Positions 1 through 9,628 are shown, numbered from the stretch's first letter. The stretch: 64,000 nt of DNA from an uncultured Eggerthella sp. (GCA_958431815.1 CAUASB010000006.1:1-64000); one strand, 5' to 3'. The notes: generated by a model not told the origin, from the sequence alone. Translations and numbers: made by a program.

Positions 1-281
1 CGAGTGAGCTGCTGACGATGGCCGCGCAGCTTCTTGTAGTTCTTGCGCTTCTTGAACTTGAAGACGAGCTGCTTCTCGCCCTTGAACTGCTCAACGATGG
101 TAGCCTCAACCTTGGTCTTGGCAGCCTCTGCAGGATCGGCAACAACCTTGGCGCCGTCAACCACTGCGATAGCGGTGAGTTCAACCTTGGTGCCAGCTTC
201 ACCTTCGAGCTTTTCGACGTTCAGGCAGTCGCCGGTGGAAACCTTGTACTGCTTGCCGCCAGTCTTAACAATAGCGTACAT
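1..281 (-). CDS. rplU: 50S ribosomal protein L21 (partial, C-terminus outside window)
   Basis: Structural protein of the large ribosomal subunit that binds 23S rRNA. The N-terminus reads MYAIVKTGGKQYKV, the classic L21 opening, and the visible 93 residues end in a basic stretch with KRRKNYKK-like and GHRQ motifs typical of the L21 C-terminal region. The ATG at 281 follows an AGGAG ribosome binding site at 286-290. The gene leaves the window on the left; rpmA usually follows rplU, but that lies outside. A sigma70-like promoter lies just upstream. Confidence 0.95.
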   Translation of the reverse strand, partial: MYAIVKTGGKQYKVSTGDCLNVEKLEGEAGTKVELTAIAVVDGAKVVADPAEAAKTKVEATIVEQFKGEKQLVFKFKKRKNYKKLRGHRQQLT

Positions 282-314
282 AATTCTCCTTATTTGAAAT
301 AAACGCAAGGCGAT

Positions 315-343
315 AGCTTATCAGCGTGACCGTAGCAAGTCAA
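315..343 (-). promoter_or_regulatory. Probable promoter of rplU
   Basis: Read on the minus strand, TTGACT (338-343) and TAAGCT (315-320) are separated by exactly 17 nt, giving a start point about 25 nt before the rplU ATG. A perfect 9-bp inverted repeat, CAACGAAAG with a CAC loop, sits at 341-361 and overlaps the -35 box; it could be an operator or chance. Confidence 0.5.
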
Positions 344-564
344 CGAAAGCACCTTTCGTTGCAACGTATGCACCGTCTCCGCGTATCATCGCACTTATTC
401 CGAGCTGCACTTCTTGTGCAACCTGTTGAATGATACCAGAAAGTTCCCTCGCAGCAGCGCACAAACTTCCTTTGTGTTGAGCAGCTTCACAAAATGAAGG
501 CGGCAAGGGCATCTCTCTGAACCAATTACCCTGATGTGATACATTTTACCTGGTCATCGTTTTA

Positions 565-592
565 TTGCTTTAATTGCTACTATTTTTATAAC
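565..592 (+). promoter_or_regulatory. Candidate cydA promoter
   Basis: TTGCTT (565-570) and TATAAC (587-592) are spaced by 16 nt in an AT-rich stretch, which would give a 5' leader of roughly 85 nt before cydA. The match is only partial and no oxygen- or redox-sensing operator is evident. Confidence 0.35.
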
Positions 593-684
593 ATTTATCG
601 CTAGAACACGCTGTTTCGATGATATGATGCTTTTGTGTAGAAGTTCGGCCCGTATGGGCCTTAAGGATTGGAGGTGGTGTGCGA

Positions 685-2160
685 ATGGAATTCCTCACCG
701 ACCCGGTACTTTTGGCGCGCATCCAGTTTGCGCTTACCGCCATGTACCACTACGTTTTCGTCCCGCTTTCGATAGGCTTAGGCCTTATCGTTGCCGTGTT
801 CGAAACCAAATACTACCGAAGCCAACGCGCCGAGGATGCCGCGGCATCGCGTTTTTGGATCAAGGTGTTTACCGCAACCTTCGCCCTTGGCGTGGCTACC
901 GGTATCACCATGGAATTCTCGTTCGGTACCAACTGGGCCGATTACGCCCGTTTCGTGGGCGACATCTTCGGCGCCCCGCTGGCGGCCGAGGCCCTTTTGG
1001 CATTCTTCTTGGAATCGGTGTTCTTAGGTGTACTGCTGTTCGGCCGCAAGAAAGTAGGCAAGAAGTTCTACCTGGCATCGGCTTGGCTGGTATGGCTGGG
1101 TTCGTGCCTTTCGGCATTGTGGATCATCATCGCGAACTCGTGGATGCAAACCCCGGCAGGCGCCGAGCTTTCCGCCGACGGAACCCAAGCACTGCTTACC
1201 AACTTCCTTGACGCCGCCTTCAACGCAACCACTGCCCCACGTTACCTCCATACGGTTGACGCCCTTCTGATCATGGGCGCTTTCATGGCGCTTGCCATCG
1301 GCGCATGGTACTTGAAACATGGGCGCCACACCGAGTTCGCCATGAAAACCGTGCGCGTTGCCTCGGTCATCGCCCTTACCACCACCTGCATCATGGTCGC
1401 ATTCGCCCATCAGTCCGCCGTCGTCGTTGCCGATGAGCAGCCCACCAAGTTCGCCATGATGGAAGGCGCGTACAACGGCGAGGCCATGCCGCTCTACGCT
1501 GTGGGCTGGGTTGACGAGGCGAGCCAGGAAGTAGTGGCTCCGCTGGCCATTCCCGGCGGCACCTCGTTTTTGGCCTCCGGCACGTTCGACAAGGAATATC
1601 CTGGCTTGAACGACCTGGCAAAAAGCGGCGCCTACGGCTCCGACTTCACCGAGGAAACCGTCTCGCAGCTTCCCGTTAACACGGTGTTCCAGAGCTATCA
1701 CCTGATGGTTGCCATGTTCGGGCTCATTGCCCTTACCACCTTGCTGGCATTCGTGTTCACCTTCCGAAAGGGCCGCATCAAGGGCATGCGTTGGCTGCAG
1801 AACCTGGCAATCGTATCGCCGCTGTTCCCCTTCGTTGCCATTCAGGCAGGCTGGATCACCGCGGAAATCGGCCGTCAGCCCTGGGTGGTGTACCCCGCCA
1901 CCAGCAGCCCTGATGGCGTAAGCCTGCTTACGCAAAGTGCCTCTTCGGCTTCCGTTTCCTCGCCCGAATTGGCCATTACCCTTACCCTGTTCGTCCTGAT
2001 TTACCTGTTCCTGATAATCGGCTGGGCGCGCATCGTCTGCCACCTTATTAAAGTAGGCCCGCGCATCGAAGAGGACGATAGCGCACAGGCACAGAGCGCA
2101 GACGCAGGTGAAGCGGGCGGCAAGAATGCAACCGCCCTTACCGAAAAGGCAGGTGAGTAG
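685..2160 (+). CDS. cydA: Cytochrome bd quinol oxidase subunit I
   Basis: Catalytic subunit of the membrane-bound bd oxidase, which oxidises quinol and reduces oxygen to water and carries hemes b558, b595 and d. The 491-residue protein has a His in the first helix (about residue 22, TAMYHYVF), a second conserved His in the HTVDALL segment, and the signature GRQPWVVYP. The periplasmic quinol loop is shorter than in E. coli, placing it in the short Q-loop group. ATG 685 is chosen because the GGAGGTGG motif at 670-677 is well spaced for it; an in-frame GTG at 679 is too close. cydB follows after 2 nt and the maturation exporter genes lie downstream. Confidence 0.96.
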   Translation: MEFLTDPVLLARIQFALTAMYHYVFVPLSIGLGLIVAVFETKYYRSQRAEDAAASRFWIKVFTATFALGVATGITMEFSFGTNWADYARFVGDIFGAPLAAEALLAFFLESVFLGVLLFGRKKVGKKFYLASAWLVWLGSCLSALWIIIANSWMQTPAGAELSADGTQALLTNFLDAAFNATTAPRYLHTVDALLIMGAFMALAIGAWYLKHGRHTEFAMKTVRVASVIALTTTCIMVAFAHQSAVVVADEQPTKFAMMEGAYNGEAMPLYAVGWVDEASQEVVAPLAIPGGTSFLASGTFDKEYPGLNDLAKSGAYGSDFTEETVSQLPVNTVFQSYHLMVAMFGLIALTTLLAFVFTFRKGRIKGMRWLQNLAIVSPLFPFVAIQAGWITAEIGRQPWVVYPATSSPDGVSLLTQSASSASVSSPELAITLTLFVLIYLFLIIGWARIVCHLIKVGPRIEEDDSAQAQSADAGEAGGKNATALTEKAGE

Positions 2161-2162
2161 CC

Positions 2163-3185
2163 ATGACCACCTTAGGGATTCTTTGGTTTGCCCTGATAGC
2201 TGTGCTTATCGCGGGCTATTTCATCCTCGATGGGTTCGATTTGGGCGCAGGCATCCTTTCGCCCTTCATCGCAAAGACCGAAACCGAGAAGGCAGTGGTG
2301 CGCCGCGCCATCGGCCCCACGTGGGACGGCAACGAAGTGTGGCTGCTTACGGCAGGCGGCGCCCTGTTCGCCGCATTCGCACCAGCGTATGCCACCACGT
2401 TTTCCGGGTTCTACCTGGCCGTGATGCTGGTATTGTTCGGCCTTATCGTGCGTGCCGTTTCGCTTGAGTACCGTGCCCACGACCCGAAATGGGGCAAGGT
2501 GTGGGATGCGCTGTTCTTCGTTGGTTCGCTTCTGCCGGCGCTTCTGTTCGGCGTGGCAATCGGCAACGTGTATGCCGGCATCCCGCTTGATGCCAACGGC
2601 GATTACGCTGGCATTCCCCTTCTGGGCCTTATCACCCCGTTCACCTTGCTTTGCGGGCTTTTGGGGCTTTCGGTGTTCATCACCCAAGGCGCGACCTGGA
2701 TTGCCCTCAAGGCCGAAAAGCCCTCCGATCTGCAGGCCCGAGCGGCAAAGCTGCGCCGCCCCCTTGCGTGCGTCACGTTGGTTCTGTTCGCGTTGGTGAG
2801 CGTGTATGCCCTGGTAGGCATCGCACCGGCCTTCGACCCCGCTCTTGAGGCGCTGCGCTGGGTTGCCTGCGTGGGCGTGTTGGCAGCGCTAATCGCCCTG
2901 TTCGCCGGCTCGAAAAGCGATTCGAACGACCTTATGCCCTTCCTGGCAAGCAGCGCTTCCGCCTTGCTTTTGGTAGTACTGTTCGCCGCATCGATGTTCC
3001 CCACCCTGGTTGTTGCCACCACGGGCACCAGCATCACCATCGCCAATGCGGCGTCTTCCGACCTGGCGCTTGCCTGGATGACGGGCATCACCTGCATCGG
3101 CCTGCCCTTGGTGCTTATCTACCACGTGCTGGTGTACCGCACCTTCCGCGGGCGCATCAGCGAAGAGGAGGCTCGCGAGTACTAG
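2163..3185 (+). CDS. cydB: Cytochrome bd quinol oxidase subunit II
   Basis: Membrane subunit that partners CydA in the bd oxidase. The 340-residue hydrophobic protein contains DGFDLGAG near the N-terminus and the family hallmark GPTWDGNEVWL at about residue 50, with some eight to nine predicted helices. It starts 2 nt after the cydA stop codon, so the two are translationally linked. A strong hairpin lies directly after the stop codon and separates cydAB from cydDC at the transcript level. Confidence 0.95.
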   Translation: MTTLGILWFALIAVLIAGYFILDGFDLGAGILSPFIAKTETEKAVVRRAIGPTWDGNEVWLLTAGGALFAAFAPAYATTFSGFYLAVMLVLFGLIVRAVSLEYRAHDPKWGKVWDALFFVGSLLPALLFGVAIGNVYAGIPLDANGDYAGIPLLGLITPFTLLCGLLGLSVFITQGATWIALKAEKPSDLQARAAKLRRPLACVTLVLFALVSVYALVGIAPAFDPALEALRWVACVGVLAALIALFAGSKSDSNDLMPFLASSASALLLVVLFAASMFPTLVVATTGTSITIANAASSDLALAWMTGITCIGLPLVLIYHVLVYRTFRGRISEEEAREY

Positions 3186-3187
3186 AA

Positions 3188-3240
3188 AAGCGGCGGCAAA
3201 CCCGGTGCAGCCCGGTGCTTGCCGCCGCTTCGTTTTGCAG
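3188..3240 (+). terminator. Rho-independent terminator after cydAB
   Basis: A 12-bp GC-rich stem (3188-3199 with 3219-3230) is followed by CGTTTT. It sits 2 nt past the cydB stop, so cydDC probably receives reduced readthrough or has its own promoter. Confidence 0.8.
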
Positions 3241-3296
3241 GCGGTGATCCAAGCTCTGCCTGATAGCCATTGCCCGATGCACGAAAGGAGGCCGCT

Positions 3297-5102
3297 ATGT
3301 TCGACAAAAGGCTCTTCGAGCTTCCCGGTGCCAAGCGCATCGTTTTGCTGTGCGTGGCCGCTTCCCTTCTTTCCGCAGTGTTAACGGTGGCCCAAGCCGC
3401 CATGCTTGCCGGGGCCCTTACCCTGCTTTGGCAGGGCAATCCCCTTGGAAGCGCCGCGGCGTACCTCTTTATATTTGTGCTGTGCTTCGTTGGCAAGCAG
3501 GCTCTGGCGGCCGCCCAGGAAAGGTGCCTTGACCGCTTCGCCAAAGAACAAAGCGGCGAATTGCGCCGGCGCCTGACATGCCAGATCTACGACGAAGGCA
3601 CGAAGCTCACCCAAAGGCTGGGCACTGGCGCGGCAACGGCACTGTGCTTGGAAGGCATTGCACGCATAAGCCAATACCTGCGCACGGCGCTGCCCCGCAC
3701 CATCGCCTTGGCAATAGTGCCCGTGGCCCTTCTTGCGGCAATCGTTTCCCAAGATTGGGTTTCAGCGCTCATTGCTTTATTGGTGTTTCCCGCCATTGTT
3801 CTTCAAATGGTGCTTATCGGCAGCACCGCCCAAGCACAAGCCGGTAAACAGCATCGCGAATATCAGCGTCTGGCCAACCACTTCACCGATTCAGTGCGCG
3901 GCCTCGACACGCTTAAGTATTTCGGCCGCAGCAACGAACAGGCAGACAAGGTATACAAGACAAGCGAGCACTTCCGCGCAGCAACCATGAAAACCCTGCG
4001 CACCGCAACGCTTTCCGGCGCGGTACTCGATGCGTTTTCAACCATTTCGCTTGCCGCTGTTGCCATCATGCTCGGGTTCAGGCTGGTAGACGGTTCCCTG
4101 TCTCTATTTGCCGCCTTGTTCGTTTTGGTGATGATGCCCGACTACTTCCGCCCCATCCGCGAATTTGCGTCCGACTACCACGCAACGCTCAACGGGAAAA
4201 ACGCCCTAAGCCAGGTTTACAAGGTGCTGGGCAGCCAACCAGGGAATATCGGCGTACATCAAGTGGAAAAGGCCATAGCGCAACCACGCCCAACCGCCGA
4301 TCCTCAGGCTGGGGACGCGCCACGGCGAGCCTGCGACTTCGGCCTGTGGCAGCCCGATTCCACCTTGGAATTGCGCCATCTTGGCTTTTTCTACGAGGGA
4401 AATCAGGGGAAACCTGCCCTGCAGGACATTTCCCTCACGTTTGATGGCACCGGAAAGTACGGCATCGTAGGACCATCTGGATGCGGGAAAAGCACGCTGG
4501 CCCAGCTGCTTGCAGGCGTTGCCAACCCCACTAGCGGCACCGTCGCAATCAACGGGCACGAAACAAGCACCCTTTCGGTGCCCGAATGGCAAAAACAGGT
4601 AGCCTACCTGCCACAAAGCCCCCACATCTTCAATGCCACCCTGCGAGAGAACCTCACGTTCTACCAGCCCGATGCAACCAACGAGGAAATCACGAACGTG
4701 CTTGAATCGGTGGGCCTTTGCGATCTGGTTGAAGAATTGCCCAATGGCATAGAAACCATAGTGGGAGAAGGCGGGCGCAGCCTTAGCGGCGGGCAGGCAC
4801 AGCGCGTTGCCCTGGCGCGCGCAGCGCTGCATCGTACCTGTCGCATTCTGGTGTTCGACGAGCCAACAGCGCACCTCGACATCGAAACCGAATGGGAGTT
4901 GAAGCAGCGCATGACCGCCTTGATGCAGGGAAAGCTGGTGTTGTTTGCCACCCATCGTCTGCATTGGCTGGCGGAAATGGACAAGATCCTGCTCCTGGAT
5001 GAAGGGGACGTCAGGGCATTTGGAAGCCTTGATGAGCTAAACAGGCTTCACGCATTTGACTATCTGAACCGCACAGCAGAGGAGGGCGGCCATGGCAAAT
5101 AG
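3297..5102 (+). CDS. cydD: Heterodimeric ABC exporter CydD (thiol export, bd oxidase assembly)
   Basis: Half-transporter that with CydC exports cysteine or glutathione-type reductants and is needed for heme insertion into the bd oxidase. The 601-residue protein has an N-terminal six-helix transmembrane domain, a linker of about 50 residues near 325-375 that looks poorly conserved, and a C-terminal ATPase with Walker A GPSGCGKST, signature LSGGQAQR and Walker B ILVFDEPT. ATG 3297 follows AAAGGAGG; an in-frame start 27 nt upstream lacks such a site. The stop overlaps the cydC start by 11 nt, indicating coupled translation. Confidence 0.93.
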   Translation: MFDKRLFELPGAKRIVLLCVAASLLSAVLTVAQAAMLAGALTLLWQGNPLGSAAAYLFIFVLCFVGKQALAAAQERCLDRFAKEQSGELRRRLTCQIYDEGTKLTQRLGTGAATALCLEGIARISQYLRTALPRTIALAIVPVALLAAIVSQDWVSALIALLVFPAIVLQMVLIGSTAQAQAGKQHREYQRLANHFTDSVRGLDTLKYFGRSNEQADKVYKTSEHFRAATMKTLRTATLSGAVLDAFSTISLAAVAIMLGFRLVDGSLSLFAALFVLVMMPDYFRPIREFASDYHATLNGKNALSQVYKVLGSQPGNIGVHQVEKAIAQPRPTADPQAGDAPRRACDFGLWQPDSTLELRHLGFFYEGNQGKPALQDISLTFDGTGKYGIVGPSGCGKSTLAQLLAGVANPTSGTVAINGHETSTLSVPEWQKQVAYLPQSPHIFNATLRENLTFYQPDATNEEITNVLESVGLCDLVEELPNGIETIVGEGGRSLSGGQAQRVALARAALHRTCRILVFDEPTAHLDIETEWELKQRMTALMQGKLVLFATHRLHWLAEMDKILLLDEGDVRAFGSLDELNRLHAFDYLNRTAEEGGHGK

Positions 5103-6894
5103 AGCAAACGAGCTGCTTTCCCTGGTTAAACGCGACGCGTGGATCAAACCCTTCTTGGGGCGCTACACCAAAACACTGATGCTGGCGTTGGCCCTTGGCT
5201 GCTGCACGGTGTTGTTCGCAGCAGGCCTTATGTTCACTTCCGGTTGGCTTATCGCCGGCTCTGCTGAAATGCCCTATTCCGTTTTGATGCTGGGAACGCC
5301 GTTGCTGCTTGTACGCGTTTTCGGCGTGGGAAAACCGATACTCCGTTATTGCGAACGGCTGGCAAGCCATGACTGGGTCCTGCGCTTCACGTCGGGTCTG
5401 CGCAAACAGCTGTACCAGTCCTTCAACGAGCAAGGCGTGTTCTTTCGCACTACCCATCGCTTGGGCGATGCCTTGGGGCTTTTGGCGGAAGACATCGAGC
5501 ACATCCAGAACCTCTACCTGCGATGCGTGTTCCCTTCGGTGATCGCGCTGGCGGCCGGCATCGGACTGTGCATCTTGTTCGGCTGCTTTTCCGGAATCGC
5601 CGCCCTTGCGTGCCTTGTTTTCGTCGCCCTTGAGCTGTTCGTTGTACCGGCAATTTCGGTAAGCGCAAATGGCGCACGCCAACAACGGGCAAAAGAACTA
5701 GCAACCGCGCAATACGCCATCTACGCCGACAACATACTGGGCGTCACCGACTGGATGCTTTCGGGCAGAAAGGCAGATTTCCTTGCAAGCTGCGAGGCAA
5801 ACCAGAAAGAGCTCGACCGTCTTGAAGACGAAGGCCATGCCTTCGACCGAAAGCGCGACCTTATACAGCACGTGGTATTTGCCTGCGCGATTGTTGCCCT
5901 TACCTGCTGGGCGGCACTTACCTTCGGTGGCGAGCAAGGCGGGCAGGCAAATTGGATCCTGGCATTCGTACTGGGCTTCTTTCCCTTGACGGACGCTTTT
6001 GCCGCGGTACCTGCAGCAGCCACACAGGCAAGCGGGTATCTTGATTCCGTCGAAAGGCTGAACAAGCTCCCCCTGCCTGCCGAAAACAACGAGGAACCAG
6101 GCAGAAGCACAGCGGTGAAGGTAAATGCCGCCAAAAAGAACCCCGTGATCGAAATAGCGGACGTGAATTTCGCCTACCCCGGGCAAAGCCCCATCATCGA
6201 CAACGTCAACCTCCGCCTTTCTGTTGGAGAGCATGTTGCGCTACTTGGGAAAAGCGGATCGGGGAAAACCACGCTCGCCCACCTTCTGCGCGGCGATTGC
6301 GCCCCTACCTCAGGCAGCATCACCGTTGGCGGAATCCCCTGCTCTGAATTAGGCGAAGACGCAGCACGAGTGTTCGGCGTATGCCAACAGGAAACCTACC
6401 TGTTCAACGACACGCTCCGCAACAATCTGCTTATTGCACACCCCACCGCAACCGATGAAGAGCTGATCGGGGCTCTGAAATGCGTAGGGCTCGAAAAGCT
6501 GTTCGCACAACTGCCAGACGGCCTGGATACCCTGGTTGATGAAGCAGGGCTGCGTTTTTCAGGCGGCGAGCGCCATCGCATCGCGCTGGCGCGCATTCTT
6601 TTGCAAGACGCACCCATTGTCATCCTTGACGAGCCCACGGTAAGCCTTGACCCCAAAACCGAGCAGGGCGTGCTCGACACGATGCTCAAGGTACTGGCAA
6701 GCAAAACCATTATCCTGATCACCCACCACCTGCAAGGCGTGGAGGCCATGGACCGCGTCCTGTTCTTGGAAAACGGCCGCATCACGCTAGACGGCGCACC
6801 TGAAACGCTGGAGCGCACCAGCGCCCACTACCAGGCCCTGCTGGCGCTTGATCGGGGATGGGTCCAAAAGGGACAGTCCCTTTTGGACACCTGA
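5092..6894 (+). CDS. cydC: Heterodimeric ABC exporter CydC (thiol export, bd oxidase assembly)
   Basis: Partner of CydD in the CydDC exporter. The 600-residue protein has an N-terminal transmembrane domain and a C-terminal ATPase with Walker A GKSGSGKTT, a signature of FSGGERHR (F instead of the usual L) and Walker B IVILDEPT. The unequal signature motifs of CydC and CydD fit an asymmetric exporter. The last dozen codons are part of a perfect 13-bp palindrome (6862-6888), so the C-terminal residues are set by a DNA repeat that may also act as a convergent terminator with polA. Confidence 0.93.
   Translation: MANRANELLSLVKRDAWIKPFLGRYTKTLMLALALGCCTVLFAAGLMFTSGWLIAGSAEMPYSVLMLGTPLLLVRVFGVGKPILRYCERLASHDWVLRFTSGLRKQLYQSFNEQGVFFRTTHRLGDALGLLAEDIEHIQNLYLRCVFPSVIALAAGIGLCILFGCFSGIAALACLVFVALELFVVPAISVSANGARQQRAKELATAQYAIYADNILGVTDWMLSGRKADFLASCEANQKELDRLEDEGHAFDRKRDLIQHVVFACAIVALTCWAALTFGGEQGGQANWILAFVLGFFPLTDAFAAVPAAATQASGYLDSVERLNKLPLPAENNEEPGRSTAVKVNAAKKNPVIEIADVNFAYPGQSPIIDNVNLRLSVGEHVALLGKSGSGKTTLAHLLRGDCAPTSGSITVGGIPCSELGEDAARVFGVCQQETYLFNDTLRNNLLIAHPTATDEELIGALKCVGLEKLFAQLPDGLDTLVDEAGLRFSGGERHRIALARILLQDAPIVILDEPTVSLDPKTEQGVLDTMLKVLASKTIILITHHLQGVEAMDRVLFLENGRITLDGAPETLERTSAHYQALLALDRGWVQKGQSLLDT
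6862..6888. repeat. Perfect palindrome inside the 3' end of cydC
   Basis: GTCCAAAAGGGAC, a single A, then its exact reverse complement. It ends 6 nt before the cydC stop and 12 nt before the polA stop of the convergent gene, so it can form a hairpin in either transcript. No second copy is present in the window. Similar palindromes occur as dispersed REP-like repeats in other bacteria; linking this one to them is inference. Confidence 0.8.
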
Positions 6895-6899
6895 GCGCG

Positions 6900-9518
6900 T
6901 TAATGTGCTTCGGCCCAGTTGGCACCAGCGGAAACATCAACCAGAAGCGGCACCGAAAGCTCTACCACCGATTCCATCACCTTGGTCAGAAGCTCGGTTA
7001 CCTCTTCAACTTCCGCTTCAGGCACCGAAAGATCAAGTTCGTCGTGTACCTGCAGGAGCAAACGCGCTCCTAGGTCACGGGCAACCAATTCATCCTGCAC
7101 CTGGCGCATGGCGAGCTTGATGATATCGGCGGCAGTGCCCTGCATAGGATGGTTCATAGCCGTGCGTTCGCCGAATCCGCGTTGCATGGCGTTCTTCGCC
7201 TTCAACTCGGGGATGTAGCGACGGCGCCCGAACAACGTGGTGGCATATCCATCCTTATGGGCCTGGGCAACCACCTCGTCCAAATAAGCACGCACACCGG
7301 GATGCACCTCGAAGTAACGGTCGATCATTTCCTTCGCTTCGTAGAACGGGATCTTGAGCGACTGCGAAAGTCCATAGGCCTGCTGGCCGTACACGATGCC
7401 GAAGTTTACTGCCTTGGCGCGACTGCGCATCTGCGGCGTAACATCGGCCATGGGCACGCCGAATACGCGCGAAGCGGTGCTGGCATGGAAATCCTCCCCG
7501 GAATTGAACGAGGCAATTAAGTGCTCGTCGCCCGAAAGATGGGCAAGCAAGCGCAGCTCGATCTGGGAATAGTCGGCAGAGACGAAGCGGTCCCCCTGGT
7601 TCAGCGGCACAAAGCAGGTACGGATCTGGCGACCGAAATCGGTGCGGACGGGGATGTTCTGCAGGTTCGGGTCGGAAGAGGAAAGGCGACCGGTAGTGGT
7701 GACCATCTCGTTGAACGAGGTGTGCACGCGCCCATCTTCGGCGCGCATGCGCGGCAAGGCATCGATATAGGTCGACTTGATCTTGGCGTACTCACGGTAC
7801 TCCAGCATAAGGCCCGGCAGCTCGTGTTCTTCGGTAAGCTCTTTGAGCACGCTAGCGTTGGTGGAGTAACCCTTGCGCGTTTTCTTCTTCGGGGTGAGCC
7901 CCAACTCGTCGAACAGCACTTCGGAAAGCTGTTTGGGCGAATCGACGTTGAATTCGTGACCAGCCGCTTCGTAGATGGCCGCACGAAGACGCTCAACCTC
8001 GGCGCCCGTGCTTTCGTTGAGCGCCTTAAGGTGATCGACGTCAAGCGCCGCACCCGTGCGCTCCATGCAAGCCAGCACGCCCACCAACGGCAAATCGATG
8101 GCGTCGTAGACCTTGCGGGCATCGGTTTCCTCAAGTGCTTTGGTCAAAGGCTCAACCAGCACTCCGACGGCAGCAGCCTGGATGGCCAATGCCTTTTCAG
8201 GGTCCTTTTCCTCGGGCAGCATGGCACCGCCGTAGCGCTCCATAAGCGCACCGAGCTCTGCCGCTCCGTTGTTGGAGTCGGCTACGTAGGCGGCAAGCAT
8301 CACATCGAACATGCGCGCATCCAGCACTTCGCCGCGGGAGACCAAGGCTTCCTTGGCCGTATCGGCAGGAAACACCACCTGCAGCAACGATTTCGCATCG
8401 GCAACGGCAATCTTGCATTCGCGCACCATGAAGGCAAGCGCTTCCTTGGCCTTAGCATCGCGGAACAACGCCGTGCCGTTGCCCATGTTCACGGCAAGGG
8501 TAAGGCCCTCGCCAAACAAGGATGCCTGGGAATCGAACTGCCAGGCAACGGGCAAAAGCCCCTCTGTGTGCGCTTCAAGAGCAGCCTTGGCCTCTTCGCC
8601 TTCCATGAAGGTATCCCACGGGCCCAAATCGGCCGTAACCGCTTCGCCGCCTTGAAGCTTCAGCACCTTGGCCAGATGCGCCATCATGCGAACCTCGGTG
8701 AAAGCCTTGGTAACCTCTTCGGCATCGAAGTCGGGAAAGCTGATAGATTCCAAGTCAAGCTCGAAATCGGCATCGCGCACGATAGTGGCGACCTGGCGGG
8801 AAAGGAACGCATCGTCTTTGTACGTGGTGAGGTTTTCCAGCTGCTTGCCCTTGAACTTGTCAAGGTTGGCGTAGATTCCCTCCAAGTTCCCATACGCCTG
8901 CAGCATGGAAGCCGCCTTCTTGTCGCCGATTCCCGGCACGCCGGGAATGTTGTCGGCTTTATCGCCTTTCAAGCCCAAGAAATCGGTGAACTGGGCGGGA
9001 GTCACGCCGTAACGCTCCTCCACTTCATCGGGGCCGTAGATAACCACATCAGTGATACCGCGCTTGGTGGTAACGATATGGGTCAGATCGCTTGCCAGCT
9101 GGTAGGCATCCTTATCGCCGGTGACCAGCAAGGTCTTGTACCCCAGTTCTTCATCGCGCGCCGAAACCGTGCCCAAAATGTCGTCGCCCTCCCAGCCGGG
9201 AAGCGCCACCACAGGGACGTTCATGGCCGCCAGCAGCTTTTCAATGACGGGGAACTGCACTTTCAGTTCTTCGTCCATGGGCGGGCGCTGGGCCTTGTAC
9301 TGCTCTAATGCTTCCATACGAAATTTCGGGCGGCCTTTATCGAAGGCGCACACCAAAGCATCGGGTTGTTCCATCTCGATGAATTTCAAAAGCATGGAAA
9401 GGAATCCGAATGCCGCATTGGTCGGCGTGCCGTCAGGTGCCGTCATGGTAGGCGGCACGGCATGGTAGGCACGGTGCATCAGCGAATTTCCGTCGATAAC
9501 GGCAACGGTTTTAGGCAT
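6900..9518 (-). CDS. polA: DNA polymerase I
   Basis: Repair and Okazaki-fragment-processing polymerase. The 872-residue protein has an N-terminal 5'-3' exonuclease (IDGNSLMHRAYHA, GDKADNIPGV), a central exonuclease-like fold and a C-terminal polymerase domain with motif A DYSQIELRL, motif B AVNFGIVYGQ and motif C LQVHDELDL. The proofreading acidic pair is not preserved (FDSQ where Asp-x-Glu is expected), so 3'-5' activity is probably lost, as in many Gram-positive PolA proteins. ATG 9518 follows AGAGGA; upstream in-frame codons lack a site. It converges on cydC. Confidence 0.95.
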   Translation of the reverse strand: MPKTVAVIDGNSLMHRAYHAVPPTMTAPDGTPTNAAFGFLSMLLKFIEMEQPDALVCAFDKGRPKFRMEALEQYKAQRPPMDEELKVQFPVIEKLLAAMNVPVVALPGWEGDDILGTVSARDEELGYKTLLVTGDKDAYQLASDLTHIVTTKRGITDVVIYGPDEVEERYGVTPAQFTDFLGLKGDKADNIPGVPGIGDKKAASMLQAYGNLEGIYANLDKFKGKQLENLTTYKDDAFLSRQVATIVRDADFELDLESISFPDFDAEEVTKAFTEVRMMAHLAKVLKLQGGEAVTADLGPWDTFMEGEEAKAALEAHTEGLLPVAWQFDSQASLFGEGLTLAVNMGNGTALFRDAKAKEALAFMVRECKIAVADAKSLLQVVFPADTAKEALVSRGEVLDARMFDVMLAAYVADSNNGAAELGALMERYGGAMLPEEKDPEKALAIQAAAVGVLVEPLTKALEETDARKVYDAIDLPLVGVLACMERTGAALDVDHLKALNESTGAEVERLRAAIYEAAGHEFNVDSPKQLSEVLFDELGLTPKKKTRKGYSTNASVLKELTEEHELPGLMLEYREYAKIKSTYIDALPRMRAEDGRVHTSFNEMVTTTGRLSSSDPNLQNIPVRTDFGRQIRTCFVPLNQGDRFVSADYSQIELRLLAHLSGDEHLIASFNSGEDFHASTASRVFGVPMADVTPQMRSRAKAVNFGIVYGQQAYGLSQSLKIPFYEAKEMIDRYFEVHPGVRAYLDEVVAQAHKDGYATTLFGRRRYIPELKAKNAMQRGFGERTAMNHPMQGTAADIIKLAMRQVQDELVARDLGARLLLQVHDELDLSVPEAEVEEVTELLTKVMESVVELSVPLLVDVSAGANWAEAH

Positions 9519-9547
9519 GGGAATTCCTCTCGTATTTGAACCCTGCA

Positions 9548-9553
9548 ATTATA
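9548..9553 (-). promoter_or_regulatory. Candidate -10 element of polA
   Basis: A perfect TATAAT on the minus strand lies 30 nt before the polA ATG and directly after a terminator hairpin. No convincing -35 box accompanies it. Confidence 0.4.
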
Positions 9554-9562
9554 CCGCGAACG

Positions 9563-9584
9563 AAAAATGCACCCCGAAGGGTGC
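9563..9584 (-). terminator. Rho-independent terminator upstream of polA
   Basis: On the minus strand, GCACCC, a TTCG tetraloop and GGGTGC are followed by ATTTTT. It ends any transcript that runs from the glnA/GlnR-like unit through repeat copies A and E, before the polA promoter. Confidence 0.75.
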
Positions 9585-9628
9585 AAAGAAAGAGCAAGGG
9601 GAAATCTCCCTTTAGAGGAGCAGATCTG

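Larger units (their letters stand above)
282..684. other. Divergent intergenic region between rplU and cydA
   Basis: About 400 nt separate two divergent genes. It holds the rplU promoter on one side and an AT-rich stretch (about 540-600) in front of cydA on the other. A 63-codon minus-strand frame at 321-512 has no ribosome binding site and no recognisable features, so I do not call a gene here. Confidence 0.6.

Noticed and set aside
321..512. 63-codon minus-strand frame between rplU and cydA
   Set aside because: No ribosome binding site, no recognisable sequence and it overlaps the rplU promoter region.
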